From positions 62,001 to 126,000 of the forward strand of contig JAVBPY010000009.1 of assembly GCA_031549345.1 (NCBI GenBank): DNA of 64,000 nucleotides, in the 5' to 3' direction. The notes under the pieces were generated by a model. It saw nothing but the letters and a program-made list of their open reading frames with translations. It did no database searches and was not told where the DNA came from. Of this stretch, positions 37,498 to 46,292 are shown piece after piece (position 1 is the stretch's first letter; each line of letters opens with the position of its first letter). The DNA comes from CASFRF01 sp031549345 (GTDB lineage Bacteria > Verrucomicrobiota > Lentisphaeria > Victivallales > Victivallaceae). The position numbers were made by a program, and so were the translations under genes.

Positions 37498-38330
37498 AAA
37501 AACAAGTTTTGCCCCTGTTGGGCGCAGCCGGAATGTCGGTGCTGTGCGGATGTTCGATCTTCAATAAATCGAGCCAGATCGTAACGATCACGGTCTATCC
37601 CGCTGATGCGCGATTGATTGTAAACGGCGTGGAACACCACACATTCTCGCCGCAGATTATCGAAGCGATTCCTTCGCGGGAAATGATTATCACGGCCTAT
37701 AAACCCGGCTATCGGGAGCGGGTGTACACGGTGGATTACCAGCTCAGCTCGACCGGTAAGATCGATGCCTGGGCGTCGATCCTTCTCTTCCCCGCGATCG
37801 GCCTCTGGACAAACGGCGCCTGGGAACTCAAAGAGAACAACATCATGCTGAAACTGGATGAGTTGACGCCGGAAGAAATTGCGGAAATCAACCGCACAAC
37901 CTCCAGCAACCTGAATCTGGCCAAACAGAAATCGGCCGAAACCGCGGCCCAGAAAGCCCAGGAAGCCGAAGCCAAGGCCAAGGAAGCGGCCGCCAAAGCC
38001 AAAGAAGCGGAAGAACACGCGTTGGATGCCGAAGCCAAGGCCCAGGACGCCCAGGAGCGCGCTAAAAAAGCGCAAGATGCCATGAAATTGACGGAAGAGC
38101 CCAAGGCGGAATCCGTGACGCCGACCGAAGAAACAAAGGTGGAATCGGCGAAGCCGGCGGAAGAGCCCCAAGCGGAACCGGCGAAGTCAACGGAAGAGCC
38201 CAAGGCGGAACCGGCGAAGTCGGCGGAAGAGCCCAAGGCGGAACCGGCGAAGTCGGCGGAAGAGCCCAAGGCGGAACCGGCGAAGTCCACAGAACCGGCT
38301 CCGACCGCGGATGTTCCGGAAAAGAACTGA
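37494..38330 (+). CDS. Lipoprotein with PEGA-like domain, Ala/Lys/Glu coil and 11-residue repeats
   Basis: 278 aa. Signal peptide II with lipobox LCGC (lipidated C20). Residues 28-95 resemble a PEGA-type beta domain (VTITVYPADARLIVNG ... AYKPGYRERVYTV). A short hydrophobic segment (ASILLFPAIGLW) follows. Residues 145-195 are a continuous Ala/Lys/Glu heptad coil, and 201-266 hold six 11-residue repeats (consensus EEPKAEPAKSA), then a short tail. The low-complexity end suggests an extended spacer through the periplasm or peptidoglycan. Translationally coupled to the GT-C-like gene upstream. Confidence 0.75.
   Translation: MKKQVLPLLGAAGMSVLCGCSIFNKSSQIVTITVYPADARLIVNGVEHHTFSPQIIEAIPSREMIITAYKPGYRERVYTVDYQLSSTGKIDAWASILLFPAIGLWTNGAWELKENNIMLKLDELTPEEIAEINRTTSSNLNLAKQKSAETAAQKAQEAEAKAKEAAAKAKEAEEHALDAEAKAQDAQERAKKAQDAMKLTEEPKAESVTPTEETKVESAKPAEEPQAEPAKSTEEPKAEPAKSAEEPKAEPAKSAEEPKAEPAKSTEPAPTADVPEKN
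38094..38291 (+). repeat. Six tandem 33-bp repeats inside the lipoprotein gene
   Basis: Units start at 38094, 38127, 38160, 38193, 38226 and 38259, all in frame. The first two are diverged and the last four nearly identical, which suggests recent slippage or gene-conversion growth. The unit encodes EEPKAEPAKS(A/T). Confidence 0.9.
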
Positions 38331-38332
38331 AA

Positions 38333-39301
38333 ATGCTCGGCAAGCTCGGTCAATGGGTACGCCAACTGAACAACAGGTATCTGCCCTGTTACGTGTTGAG
38401 TTGGCGCCCAATGGTCGTTTTCGCTTACGATACGGATTTTACCAAGTCGAGCGAAAGTTTTATGCGCGTGTTCGCCGGCCGGGGAGAGGTTTACCTCTTC
38501 CTGCAGCTGGGCTGGCAGCACGAAACGCCGAAAGTCGCGGAACCGTTTGCGGAACAATTGCACGAGCTTGTCCGCCGGATGCCTTCTTTACACATTACAA
38601 TTCTGGCCAATTCTCCGACGGAAGTCGAGCGCCTCGAAGCACTAAAACTGAGAACAATTTTCTGCCACCAGAATGCCTTCATCGATGAAACCCGCTATAA
38701 ATTGGCGCTCCATGCGCCCAAGAAATACGATGCCATCTACATCGCCCGCGTTTCCCCCTTCAAGCGCCACGCCCTGACAGCAAACATCCGTTCTTTGCGT
38801 CTGATCGGCGCCCATAATCCCAAGGAACAAAAGTACGTGGATGACATGCTGGAGCTCCTGAAATACGCCGCGTACAAAGAAAAAGTTTCCGCCTCCCGCA
38901 TTCCTGCGGAAATCGCATCCGCGCGTTGCGGACTGTGTCTTTCGGCGGAAGAGGGCGCCATGTTCGTAAGTGCGGAATACCTCCTCTGCGGAATTCCTGT
39001 CGTGAATACGCCGAACATCGGCGGACGCGACTACCTCATCCCCGATTTTGCCGTTCAAACGGTGGAGCCGACTCCGGAGGCCGTTGCCGCCGCGGTGGAA
39101 GTCTTCTGCAAAAACCCGCCGGAGCCGCAAAAAATTCGTGCGGCGACACTGGAAAAAATGCAGACATCACGCGCGGTTCTTCGCGCCCTTCTCCGGGAAA
39201 TTCTTCCGGATGCGGATACTATCCGCCTTCCTCACAAGCTGGCCCTTCGCTGCACGCGAATGCCCTGGGTGAATTTCTTTCACGGCTTGAAGCGCGGATA
39301 A
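38333..39301 (+). CDS. GT-B-type glycosyltransferase
   Basis: 322 aa, short for GT4. The donor half is recognisable: YDAIYIARVSPFKRHALT (start of the Rossmann donor domain) and LCLSAEEGAMFVSAEYLLCGIPVVNTPNIGGRDYL (the E-x(6-7)-E-like retaining motif and PVV-GG turn). The N-terminal half is reduced. Begins 2 nt after the lipoprotein stop. It ends 21 nt from the convergent pyruvyl-transferase gene; a 5-bp GC stem (39304-39308/39317-39321) lies between them. Confidence 0.75.
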   Translation: MLGKLGQWVRQLNNRYLPCYVLSWRPMVVFAYDTDFTKSSESFMRVFAGRGEVYLFLQLGWQHETPKVAEPFAEQLHELVRRMPSLHITILANSPTEVERLEALKLRTIFCHQNAFIDETRYKLALHAPKKYDAIYIARVSPFKRHALTANIRSLRLIGAHNPKEQKYVDDMLELLKYAAYKEKVSASRIPAEIASARCGLCLSAEEGAMFVSAEYLLCGIPVVNTPNIGGRDYLIPDFAVQTVEPTPEAVAAAVEVFCKNPPEPQKIRAATLEKMQTSRAVLRALLREILPDADTIRLPHKLALRCTRMPWVNFFHGLKRG

Positions 39302-39322
39302 AACGCCGCAGTCATTCGGCGA

Positions 39323-40522
39323 TCAGGAAGAGAGAACGTTTCGGAGCACGTCTTCGGCATCCGCAAGACGTTTCAGCATCGCTTCCCGAACCGCAGCCGC
39401 ATTGGCGCAAAACGCAGCGTCCCCTTCCAGGAAACGAGGCACCTCCTTGCTGAGGGCCACGTAATCCGGCGCTTCGGTACTTCCGCAGGTGGGAAGCCCA
39501 AACGCGGCAAGCGACGTCGTAATCTTGCTCCCGCGCGCGATGCCGATCCCCGGCACCAGGCGATTCAGGCCGAGAATCATTAAATGAAGACGGCTTGCCA
39601 CGACCAACTGGCATTGCCCCACCACCGTCTGTACCTCTTCCGGTTCATGGAATCCGGCCAGAAGCAGCGAGCGTTCCGGGCGCGCAAACATCTTTTGAAG
39701 ACGCGCCATAAGTTCATAGTCAGTGCGCGGATTCATGGGAATCATTACCCACAAAATACGCGCATCCTCCTTTGCCTTCTCCTCCATCCAACGTGCCATG
39801 GCGGCAAGGTCCCGCACGGGACTTTGTGCCGAAATGCACAAGGCGATGCGTTTTTCCGCCGCAGCAAAGCGCTGCGCCTCTTCTTCGGAGGCCCACGGCA
39901 ATTGGGAAACCCCCTCCAACAAAATAGCGGAATCGGCCCCGACGCGCGCGTCGGGGAAAGGAGCGCATTTTCGAAGTTCCGCAAGAGAATCCGCGTCGCG
40001 CAGCACAATCAATTTGCATGTGCTTAATTCACGGGCGATCACCTGGCGGATCTCCGCCGCCAAATATTTTTCCCAGCGGGGCAGAAGGTCAAATCCGAAA
40101 GCGCGACGCACAAAATCGCAAAGCATTTTCTTCTTGCCGCGAATGGTGAAAAAAGCGGGATTGAACGTGTCGTTCATCCCGACATTCCAGACAATCGTTT
40201 TCACTCCGCCGCGCCGCGCTCCTTCAAGAAGACGGCAGCCCATCGCGGGATAATCCGACAGTCCCGTCGCTCCCGCCCAAACAAACCAATCGAAATCTTT
40301 GACAATTTCATCAAAGCCATCGATCGTAAGTGCCGGATCAAAACCATACGCGGGGAATGTTTTCACGCCGAATTTCCGTTCCGTCCCCTCCCTGTCGCGC
40401 GTACAAACCGCCAGTTCCGCCTCCGGCGCACAGCGTCGGAAAATACCGATCACGCAAGCAAGAATCGCCTCATCCCCAATGTTTTCACATCCCAACGGAA
40501 TTCCGCCCAAAAGAATTTTCAT
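39323..40522 (-). CDS. Polysaccharide pyruvyl transferase family protein
   Basis: 399 aa, CsaB/WcaK/AmsJ-type. Typical opening MKILLGGIPLGCENIGDEAI, then DWFVWAGATGLSD and the closing GLNRLVPGIGIARGSKI with SRLHLMIL. These enzymes use phosphoenolpyruvate to add a ketal-linked pyruvate to a sugar of an exopolysaccharide or cell-wall polymer, giving negative charge. Last gene of minus-strand block 3; its ATG overlaps the polymerase stop by 4 nt. Confidence 0.87.
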   Translation of the reverse strand: MKILLGGIPLGCENIGDEAILACVIGIFRRCAPEAELAVCTRDREGTERKFGVKTFPAYGFDPALTIDGFDEIVKDFDWFVWAGATGLSDYPAMGCRLLEGARRGGVKTIVWNVGMNDTFNPAFFTIRGKKKMLCDFVRRAFGFDLLPRWEKYLAAEIRQVIARELSTCKLIVLRDADSLAELRKCAPFPDARVGADSAILLEGVSQLPWASEEEAQRFAAAEKRIALCISAQSPVRDLAAMARWMEEKAKEDARILWVMIPMNPRTDYELMARLQKMFARPERSLLLAGFHEPEEVQTVVGQCQLVVASRLHLMILGLNRLVPGIGIARGSKITTSLAAFGLPTCGSTEAPDYVALSKEVPRFLEGDAAFCANAAAVREAMLKRLADAEDVLRNVLSS

Positions 40523-41865
40523 GCCTGTACCACCTTTTTAGGAGGCGCCGGAATGGAGTTTCTGCTTTTCCAGATAACCGCAATCAGCGCAAACATCAAC
40601 ATCGTCAAATAAAAATTTCCGTACTGTTTAAGGCTCCACTCCATCGTCGATTGAATATAGTTCGACGTCAGTCCGCAAAATATGCCGAGAATCATCCCGA
40701 AGCACGGCCTCTTCCGTAACGCGAAAACGCCCCGGAGCGCCATGATATAGTAATACCAGAACCAGACCAGAAGGGCAACCAGCCCCCCCCAGCCGCATTC
40801 CGCGGCGACGAGGAGATAGATGGTTTCCACAATACCGCCCGAGTGGGGCGTTTCGTCGGTAACACGTACCGATGCGAACATTTCCGCGGCGTATTCGTTG
40901 CCCGGCCCCGAATATTCGCTGAAATTGTTGGCGCCGACGCCAAGCTTGAATTGGTTCGCCATACGTGTCGCCGCCAGAGCCAAAAAGATACGCGTATTTT
41001 TGGAGGCCTCCGGCGCCCGCTCAAAGCGGTGAATAATACGCGGCGCGGCGATCATGAGAAGAATCCCCCCCACAATAGCTCCCGTCAGAATAAATCCAAC
41101 CTTACGCGAAGTAAGTCCGTTCAAAAAGACGGAACCGATTGTAACCAGCCCAAGTCCCCCCGCATAACAAATAAGCCCTCCTCGCGAATAGGTAAAAATG
41201 GAGAGCGCAATCCCGGCGACGGATGTAAAACTTAAAAGTACCATCTGTGCCTTGCTTATCTTCTCGTTCAGGAGAACGCCGAGAATCACCGCACCGCACA
41301 CGGCGATGTACAGCGAAAGAGAGTTCTGGTGGGGCATTGTGCTCGGGATCTGGTAATACCCTCCCTTGATGTACTTCTGGTACAATCCATAGAGGAACAT
41401 GAAGATGACGATCCCGCAGATAGAGTAGATCACGGACCAGAGATTGCGGCTGTTCAATAAAAAATTGTAGGCCGCCAGAAAAAAGATGAACATCCAGAAC
41501 ATCTTTACAACTTCAAAGCCCCATTGCGGTACCCACATGGCATTGACAACGGAAAGGATGATCATGAACATATAGAGAAAATACGCCCAGGATCCCGCGG
41601 GAAAAAAGACTCTCTTGCTCCTTGAATCCAGCCAGGTCCCGCCAAGTACAATGCAGGCGAAAATGTCCACCATCGACAACGCGAAGCCGCGTGCCGTACC
41701 GGTCCACAGCGGCATGGGCGCGATGTGAATCATCTGCATCCAGCAGGTAAAAAACAACATTCCCACAAACGCAAACGTCCGAACCCTCATGTTGTGCGAC
41801 GCCAACAAGCTGCCCACAGGAATGATCACAAGAAAAATCAGGCAGAATGCGAGCGCCTTAAACAT
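40519..41865 (-). CDS. Wzy-type polymerase / O-antigen-ligase-family membrane protein
   Basis: 448 aa with about ten or more hydrophobic helices and one larger periplasmic loop with the ligase/polymerase-like region near residues 285-340 (ERAPEASKNTRIFLALAATR ... GVGANNFSEYSGPG). The pattern YSRGG (SIFTYSRGGLICYAG) is characteristic of the Wzy_C/WaaL superfamily. It should polymerise repeat units flipped by the Wzx protein. Six nt separate its ATG from the Wza-like gene upstream. Confidence 0.82.
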   Translation of the reverse strand: MFKALAFCLIFLVIIPVGSLLASHNMRVRTFAFVGMLFFTCWMQMIHIAPMPLWTGTARGFALSMVDIFACIVLGGTWLDSRSKRVFFPAGSWAYFLYMFMIILSVVNAMWVPQWGFEVVKMFWMFIFFLAAYNFLLNSRNLWSVIYSICGIVIFMFLYGLYQKYIKGGYYQIPSTMPHQNSLSLYIAVCGAVILGVLLNEKISKAQMVLLSFTSVAGIALSIFTYSRGGLICYAGGLGLVTIGSVFLNGLTSRKVGFILTGAIVGGILLMIAAPRIIHRFERAPEASKNTRIFLALAATRMANQFKLGVGANNFSEYSGPGNEYAAEMFASVRVTDETPHSGGIVETIYLLVAAECGWGGLVALLVWFWYYYIMALRGVFALRKRPCFGMILGIFCGLTSNYIQSTMEWSLKQYGNFYLTMLMFALIAVIWKSRNSIPAPPKKVVQA

Positions 41866-41871
41866 GGGGTG

Positions 41872-42915
41872 CTAATTCCAGTAGTTAATGTAGCCGCTCG
41901 GATTCCCGAAAGGACCGGCCATCATATTGATCGACTGGAGAGTCGGCATGATTTTACGTACCATAATGTTCCACTCGGACAAACCGTCCGGCGGGAAATA
42001 AATGATATCGTTGGCCTTCAGAGGGAAGTCCATGGTTTCGCCGAGGAGCATTTTCTTGACATTGACCACGTAGACCTTCGGGTTCCGCATCCCCCCGCGG
42101 ATGATTCGCACGTCGGCGCTGTGGGTCTCACGCAAACCGCGGGCAAAAGGAATCGCCTGAAGAAGCGTCATGCCTTCCTTGAACCCGACGTATGTCGGCT
42201 GCATCACCTCGCCGAGCAAAGCCACGTTGCTGTTCATCGTGGAAGGAATGTAGATATAATCGCGATTCTTCAGCGGGATATTGTGCAACGGGTCGCCTTC
42301 CAACAAGGCCTTTGTAAAGTCCACAGGCAAAATTTCGCCGTCACGCGAAATATAAGCATTATCCAAATCCGCCAACTCCACCGTCGACCCATGGAAAAGG
42401 CCCTGTGCAAAACCGCGCGCTTCCGCAATGGCCTCGATCAAGCGCGTCTTACCGATCGAAATTGGATAAATCCCCGGATAATTCACGCGCCCGACAATTG
42501 TGTAGTTGTAACCGTTGATACGGTAGGGAATCAACGAAATGATCGGATTCCGCAAAAATTCGCTCAATTTTTCACGCATCAAATCCGTCGCTTCCACCAG
42601 CGTGAGGCCGCCGACGCAAACCGGTCCAATCAAAGGAGCGCTCAAGTAACCGTCCGGAGTAACAATGATCTGGAGCTGCGCCAACTCCGGATGTTCGTAC
42701 ACCGAAATATTGAACTGGTCGCCGGGGTTAATCAGATACGGCGACGTATCGGGCTTGTGAAGCTCCTTGAGCCGTTCCGTAATGTCGTCCTGGTTGTTCG
42801 GTTCCACAGGAATGACATTGTAACGATTCGGAACGCTCCAGGGAGCGAAAGTCCTCGATGTGCACCCGGCGCCCAGAAGAAGCACCGCCAATGCGGAAAA
42901 TAAAAACTTCATCAT
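41872..42915 (-). CDS. Wza-like polysaccharide export lipoprotein
   Basis: 347 aa. Type II signal peptide (LLGAGC lipobox). The Poly_export domain begins SPYLINPGDQFNISVYEHPEL and is followed by SLBB-like repeats (YTIVGRVNYPGIYPI, VALLGEVMQPTYVGF), as in Wza/GumB/KpsD. It would form the periplasm-spanning outer-membrane exit channel together with the Wzc-like protein. The start overlaps the upstream stop (ATGA); a second ATG at 42912 is possible. Confidence 0.9.
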   Translation of the reverse strand: MMKFLFSALAVLLLGAGCTSRTFAPWSVPNRYNVIPVEPNNQDDITERLKELHKPDTSPYLINPGDQFNISVYEHPELAQLQIIVTPDGYLSAPLIGPVCVGGLTLVEATDLMREKLSEFLRNPIISLIPYRINGYNYTIVGRVNYPGIYPISIGKTRLIEAIAEARGFAQGLFHGSTVELADLDNAYISRDGEILPVDFTKALLEGDPLHNIPLKNRDYIYIPSTMNSNVALLGEVMQPTYVGFKEGMTLLQAIPFARGLRETHSADVRIIRGGMRNPKVYVVNVKKMLLGETMDFPLKANDIIYFPPDGLSEWNIMVRKIMPTLQSINMMAGPFGNPSGYINYWN

Positions 42916-44885
42916 AAGAGAAAACCCCTCTTGGATTCCTTCTTCATATTATAGAGAACGCTGAACATTTTTCCGCGCTTATCGGCGCCAAGACGATCAA
43001 TGATCTTAAGCATATTCATCTTGGATGTTTTGCCAGCACATGCCGGCAGAATCAACATGTCCGCGAAATCGAACATATCGGAGAAAAGCTGCCAATGTTT
43101 TTCCGGCGCGAACGTTTCCCAAAGAATCACATCGTAGCCGCTCATCGCCTCCCGGAACGTTTCGAGCTGCGGCAACGAGGGAGGAGTGAGAAACGCCAGG
43201 TCGTTCAAATGGAAATAGAGGGGCTGCTCATGATTTCCCGCGGGAAGCTCATCGCCAAAACCGTAGACCATGTCGTTGATAAGGTACTTGGACTGCGTGG
43301 AGCTATCGGCCACATCCGCGTCCTTGATGACTTTGTAATTCAAGCTCTCTTTCACATAGAGAATTTCAAGGATATCCTTGAAGACGGTTTCGTCCATCTG
43401 CGTTTGCGCATCCGGCGCGGCGATCAGAACAACGACAGGCCGGCGCGACTTCGGTTCCAGATAATTGCGCGCCGAGGTAACAACCTCCTGAAGCGCACTG
43501 TAGTAGCTCGCACGAATATCCACGCTGAAAACCGGGAGAATTCCCAGAACGCGCAAATGCAACGCCTTTGTGATATCCACCTTGTTCCGGACCGTAAGGT
43601 TGAGAAGTTCGAGGAAGAGAACGATGAAGACACCGAGTCCACTCCCGAAAAGCGCCCCGATGGCCGCGAACAAAAAAAGCTGACGAGGAATCGGTTCTTT
43701 CGGCGGCTGCGCATTCTCGTACGTAACCACGTCCGTATAGGAGCGCGCCATGAACTGTTTCAAACTCAAATGAAGCGCTTCCTTCTGAAGGAGCAAATCC
43801 TTCTTTTGCGCAATTTGCTCACGGAGCAAATTCATCTGCGGCGTGAGGACGTCCATCAGTTCCTTCTGACCACGCAACGCGGTCAATTTTTCTTCACCGT
43901 CTGCGGTATCGGAACCTCCCGTGGCGGAATATTCCCCACGGACGCTCATGCTGGCATATTCCGCTTTGACGCGGGTCAACTCGCTTTGCAGCGTGACATA
44001 CTCGGGATTCGGTCCTTTGACCTCTTTGGAAAGCGTGTCGTTGTTTTGCGCCGCCTCTTTTTCGAGGGCCGCCACAAGTTTACGCTGGTTTTCGACAATG
44101 GGATTTTTATCCGTATACGTCTGAAGATGCGATTGGAGGAGGAGGCGTTCGTTCGCCAAACGCTTATCCCCGGAAGGATCGCGCTCGGTATACATCACCT
44201 TTTCCGCCGGCGTATTTTTCAGCTGGTTTTCCAATTCATCAATCCGCCTCTTGGTGGCGGTGCGGTAAAACTCGCCGAGGAGAAGGCGGTGCTTTGCAAT
44301 ATCACCCTTGAGTTCGGCGATATGCGCCTCACTCCCCTTCAAGGTTGCCTCGGTACTCTTCTGAACCATTTTCTCGTACTCGGCGATAAAAGACTTCGCC
44401 ACCGCATTGGCCATATCCGCCGAAAGCTGCGGATCCTTGGACACCGCCGAAATAAAGAAATAGTTGGAATTCTTCTCCGCGCGGCGGACGTCGATGCTGT
44501 TGTACATCTGGCTGTGATCCAGATCAAGATTCAGGAGCCGGGCGGCGGCCATCAAACAGGCGTGCCCGCGAATCATATTGAACATCACGTTCATCTGCAT
44601 CGGGCTGTAGTTGATCGGAAGATCGCTGTGGCGAATATCGGCGACCTCCTGGCGCACCATGGCGCAACTGCTCGTATACAATCTGGGCGAGCGGTACAAA
44701 CGGTACCCCAGCGACGCGCCCGAACCCAGAATCAACAGTAGAAGAATAACCCACCAGCGGCGCAGTAGTGCGCGATACCAGCAACTGACATCGCGAATTA
44801 ACACATCCATGCGATTGATGCTTTTAGGGTCGAGAACAACTTCCGTTTTCACAGAAGGAATCTCTCCGGTTTTGCCCAAGTTCAT
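42912..44885 (-). CDS. Wzc/GumC-like co-polymerase with degenerate tyrosine-kinase domain
   Basis: 657 aa from ATG 44885, which has AGGGG 8 nt upstream; a frame starting at 44939 would overlap the previous gene. Wzz domain: helix 1 WWVILLLLILGSGASLGYRLY, a long periplasmic coiled coil, and helix 2 AAIGALFGSGLGVFIVLFLE. The cytoplasmic C-terminus (about 450-657) retains a BY-kinase-like fold outline but no motif: Walker A position reads VLIAAPDAQTQMDET, Walker A' IKDADVAD, Walker B YDVILWETF. The tail (KKESKRGFLL) lacks a tyrosine cluster. Probably structural chain-length/export control without kinase activity. Confidence 0.88.
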   Translation of the reverse strand: MNLGKTGEIPSVKTEVVLDPKSINRMDVLIRDVSCWYRALLRRWWVILLLLILGSGASLGYRLYRSPRLYTSSCAMVRQEVADIRHSDLPINYSPMQMNVMFNMIRGHACLMAAARLLNLDLDHSQMYNSIDVRRAEKNSNYFFISAVSKDPQLSADMANAVAKSFIAEYEKMVQKSTEATLKGSEAHIAELKGDIAKHRLLLGEFYRTATKRRIDELENQLKNTPAEKVMYTERDPSGDKRLANERLLLQSHLQTYTDKNPIVENQRKLVAALEKEAAQNNDTLSKEVKGPNPEYVTLQSELTRVKAEYASMSVRGEYSATGGSDTADGEEKLTALRGQKELMDVLTPQMNLLREQIAQKKDLLLQKEALHLSLKQFMARSYTDVVTYENAQPPKEPIPRQLFLFAAIGALFGSGLGVFIVLFLELLNLTVRNKVDITKALHLRVLGILPVFSVDIRASYYSALQEVVTSARNYLEPKSRRPVVVLIAAPDAQTQMDETVFKDILEILYVKESLNYKVIKDADVADSSTQSKYLINDMVYGFGDELPAGNHEQPLYFHLNDLAFLTPPSLPQLETFREAMSGYDVILWETFAPEKHWQLFSDMFDFADMLILPACAGKTSKMNMLKIIDRLGADKRGKMFSVLYNMKKESKRGFLL

Positions 44886-44899
44886 CCCTATTTCCCCTT

Positions 44900-46291
44900 C
44901 TATGTCCGCTTCATGAAATTGCGGAACCAAATTCCGCAAAATATCTTGATATTCAGTTTAAAATTCGTATTGTATGCATAATAGAGTTCATCCATCTCAC
45001 TTTGCTGCGGATCTTTTTCACTGCCCATGTATTCGGAATAAGAAAAAATCCCCGGCGCATAGTCCGGAAATTGCAGCAACGCGCTTGCATTGTCGGGAGT
45101 GGCCTCCATGATCCGGTTGCCGATCAAACGGAGGTGTCCCGCGACAACCAACGGAAGGAGGTGGTAACGGTCCAAACTCAACTTCCTGAAATAATACCCC
45201 GCCAAACTCCGGCTAGGCAAAAGATAAAGGTGCAACGCAAGTTTGCGCGTCCGCTGCTGATTCATGAAACAATCAATGAGCGTCGTCTTCACGCGCAAAA
45301 ACGGGCGCAAAAGGAGAAAGGGGAACGTGGCGAGCACGAGCAACAGGAAAGCACAGATGCGCTGCTTCACAGGACACGGCCAATACCCCCCTTTTACCAG
45401 CTCGGTCAGAACAAATTCATCGACGATGTCCAGCGCGAGGCCGCTCGCCGGATCGATCACGTAGTTCTTGTAGACGATTTTTCCATCGAGGCCGGAGTAG
45501 CGCCCGACGTATGAATTCCCCATGATGATGGTGTTGGTTACCGTGGATTTTTCGTCAATCACCACGTTATCGCCGATGATGACACCGGGGCCCACAACCA
45601 CGTCGTTGCTGAATTGAATTGAATTTCCCAGAACGACCGGCGCACTGACTTGCGCGGTCCGGGGAATGGAAACGTTCCGCCCGATCACAAAATTCGAATG
45701 GTCGCCATAACCCGGCAGATTGTAGTTCCGGTTCTGCTCGTACACAATACGCATACACTGATGGTAGAATGTCAACAAGGAGTCCATCGGCCGGAAGGGG
45801 ACGAAACCGTCGTCGTTTTCCGGAGAATCCAATTCGAAAATCGCCGATTCCAGAAGATTTTTTCCGATCAGGAGCCACCCCTCGTCGGGGGAGGACAAAG
45901 AACCGCGCAAAACGCTTGATGCAACATGGACCGGCTCGATCTTCTCCTGGTGGTAATCCAGCCAGAGGAACCCGGACAGAATCAAAAGGTTGTCGCCGCG
46001 ACAGAAGGAGATGTTCTTCTCCACAATGGACCGGAGCGAGCTATCCGGCGTTGTGGCGGCAAAGGAGATACGGATGCCGTAACGGCTCCCGTCGCCGAGC
46101 ACTTCATACATTTCCTGGGACGGGTCATCCGTTACAACGCGCACATCGTTTATCTTATTCAGGATACAAAATTCGATCAAAAACTCGATGTAAGGTTTGT
46201 TCGCAAATTTAAGGAGATACGGCGGAATGCCGGGAAAGAATTCTCTTACCCAGGCCGCGTGCTTTCCAGGACAGTTGATGATGCATTTCAT
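44900..46291 (-). CDS. Nucleotidyltransferase-like + left-handed beta-helix + pseudo sugar-phosphate transferase fusion
   Basis: 463 aa. Residues 1-190 resemble a sugar-nucleotidyltransferase Rossmann domain (FANKPYIEFLIEFCILNKINDVRVV) but lack the canonical GxGTRxxPxT loop. Residues 210-280 are hexapeptide beta-helix repeats (VVLGNSIQFSNDVVVGPGVIIGDNVVI). Residues 315-463 align by eye with the C-terminal catalytic half of the neighbouring polyprenyl-phosphate sugar transferase: one hydrophobic helix, then KLSLDRYHLLP (for YSIDELPQ, catalytic Glu lost), RLIGNRI (for SLVGPRP) and YAPGIFSYSEYMG (for VRPGLTCTWQISG). ATG 46291 has GGAG upstream. Confidence 0.75.
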   Translation of the reverse strand: MKCIINCPGKHAAWVREFFPGIPPYLLKFANKPYIEFLIEFCILNKINDVRVVTDDPSQEMYEVLGDGSRYGIRISFAATTPDSSLRSIVEKNISFCRGDNLLILSGFLWLDYHQEKIEPVHVASSVLRGSLSSPDEGWLLIGKNLLESAIFELDSPENDDGFVPFRPMDSLLTFYHQCMRIVYEQNRNYNLPGYGDHSNFVIGRNVSIPRTAQVSAPVVLGNSIQFSNDVVVGPGVIIGDNVVIDEKSTVTNTIIMGNSYVGRYSGLDGKIVYKNYVIDPASGLALDIVDEFVLTELVKGGYWPCPVKQRICAFLLLVLATFPFLLLRPFLRVKTTLIDCFMNQQRTRKLALHLYLLPSRSLAGYYFRKLSLDRYHLLPLVVAGHLRLIGNRIMEATPDNASALLQFPDYAPGIFSYSEYMGSEKDPQQSEMDELYYAYNTNFKLNIKIFCGIWFRNFMKRT

Positions 46292-46292
46292 A

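Noticed and set aside
38094..38291. Regular 33-bp repeats as a CRISPR array
   Set aside because: The repeats are contiguous without unique spacers, in frame inside a lipoprotein gene, and no cas genes are present.
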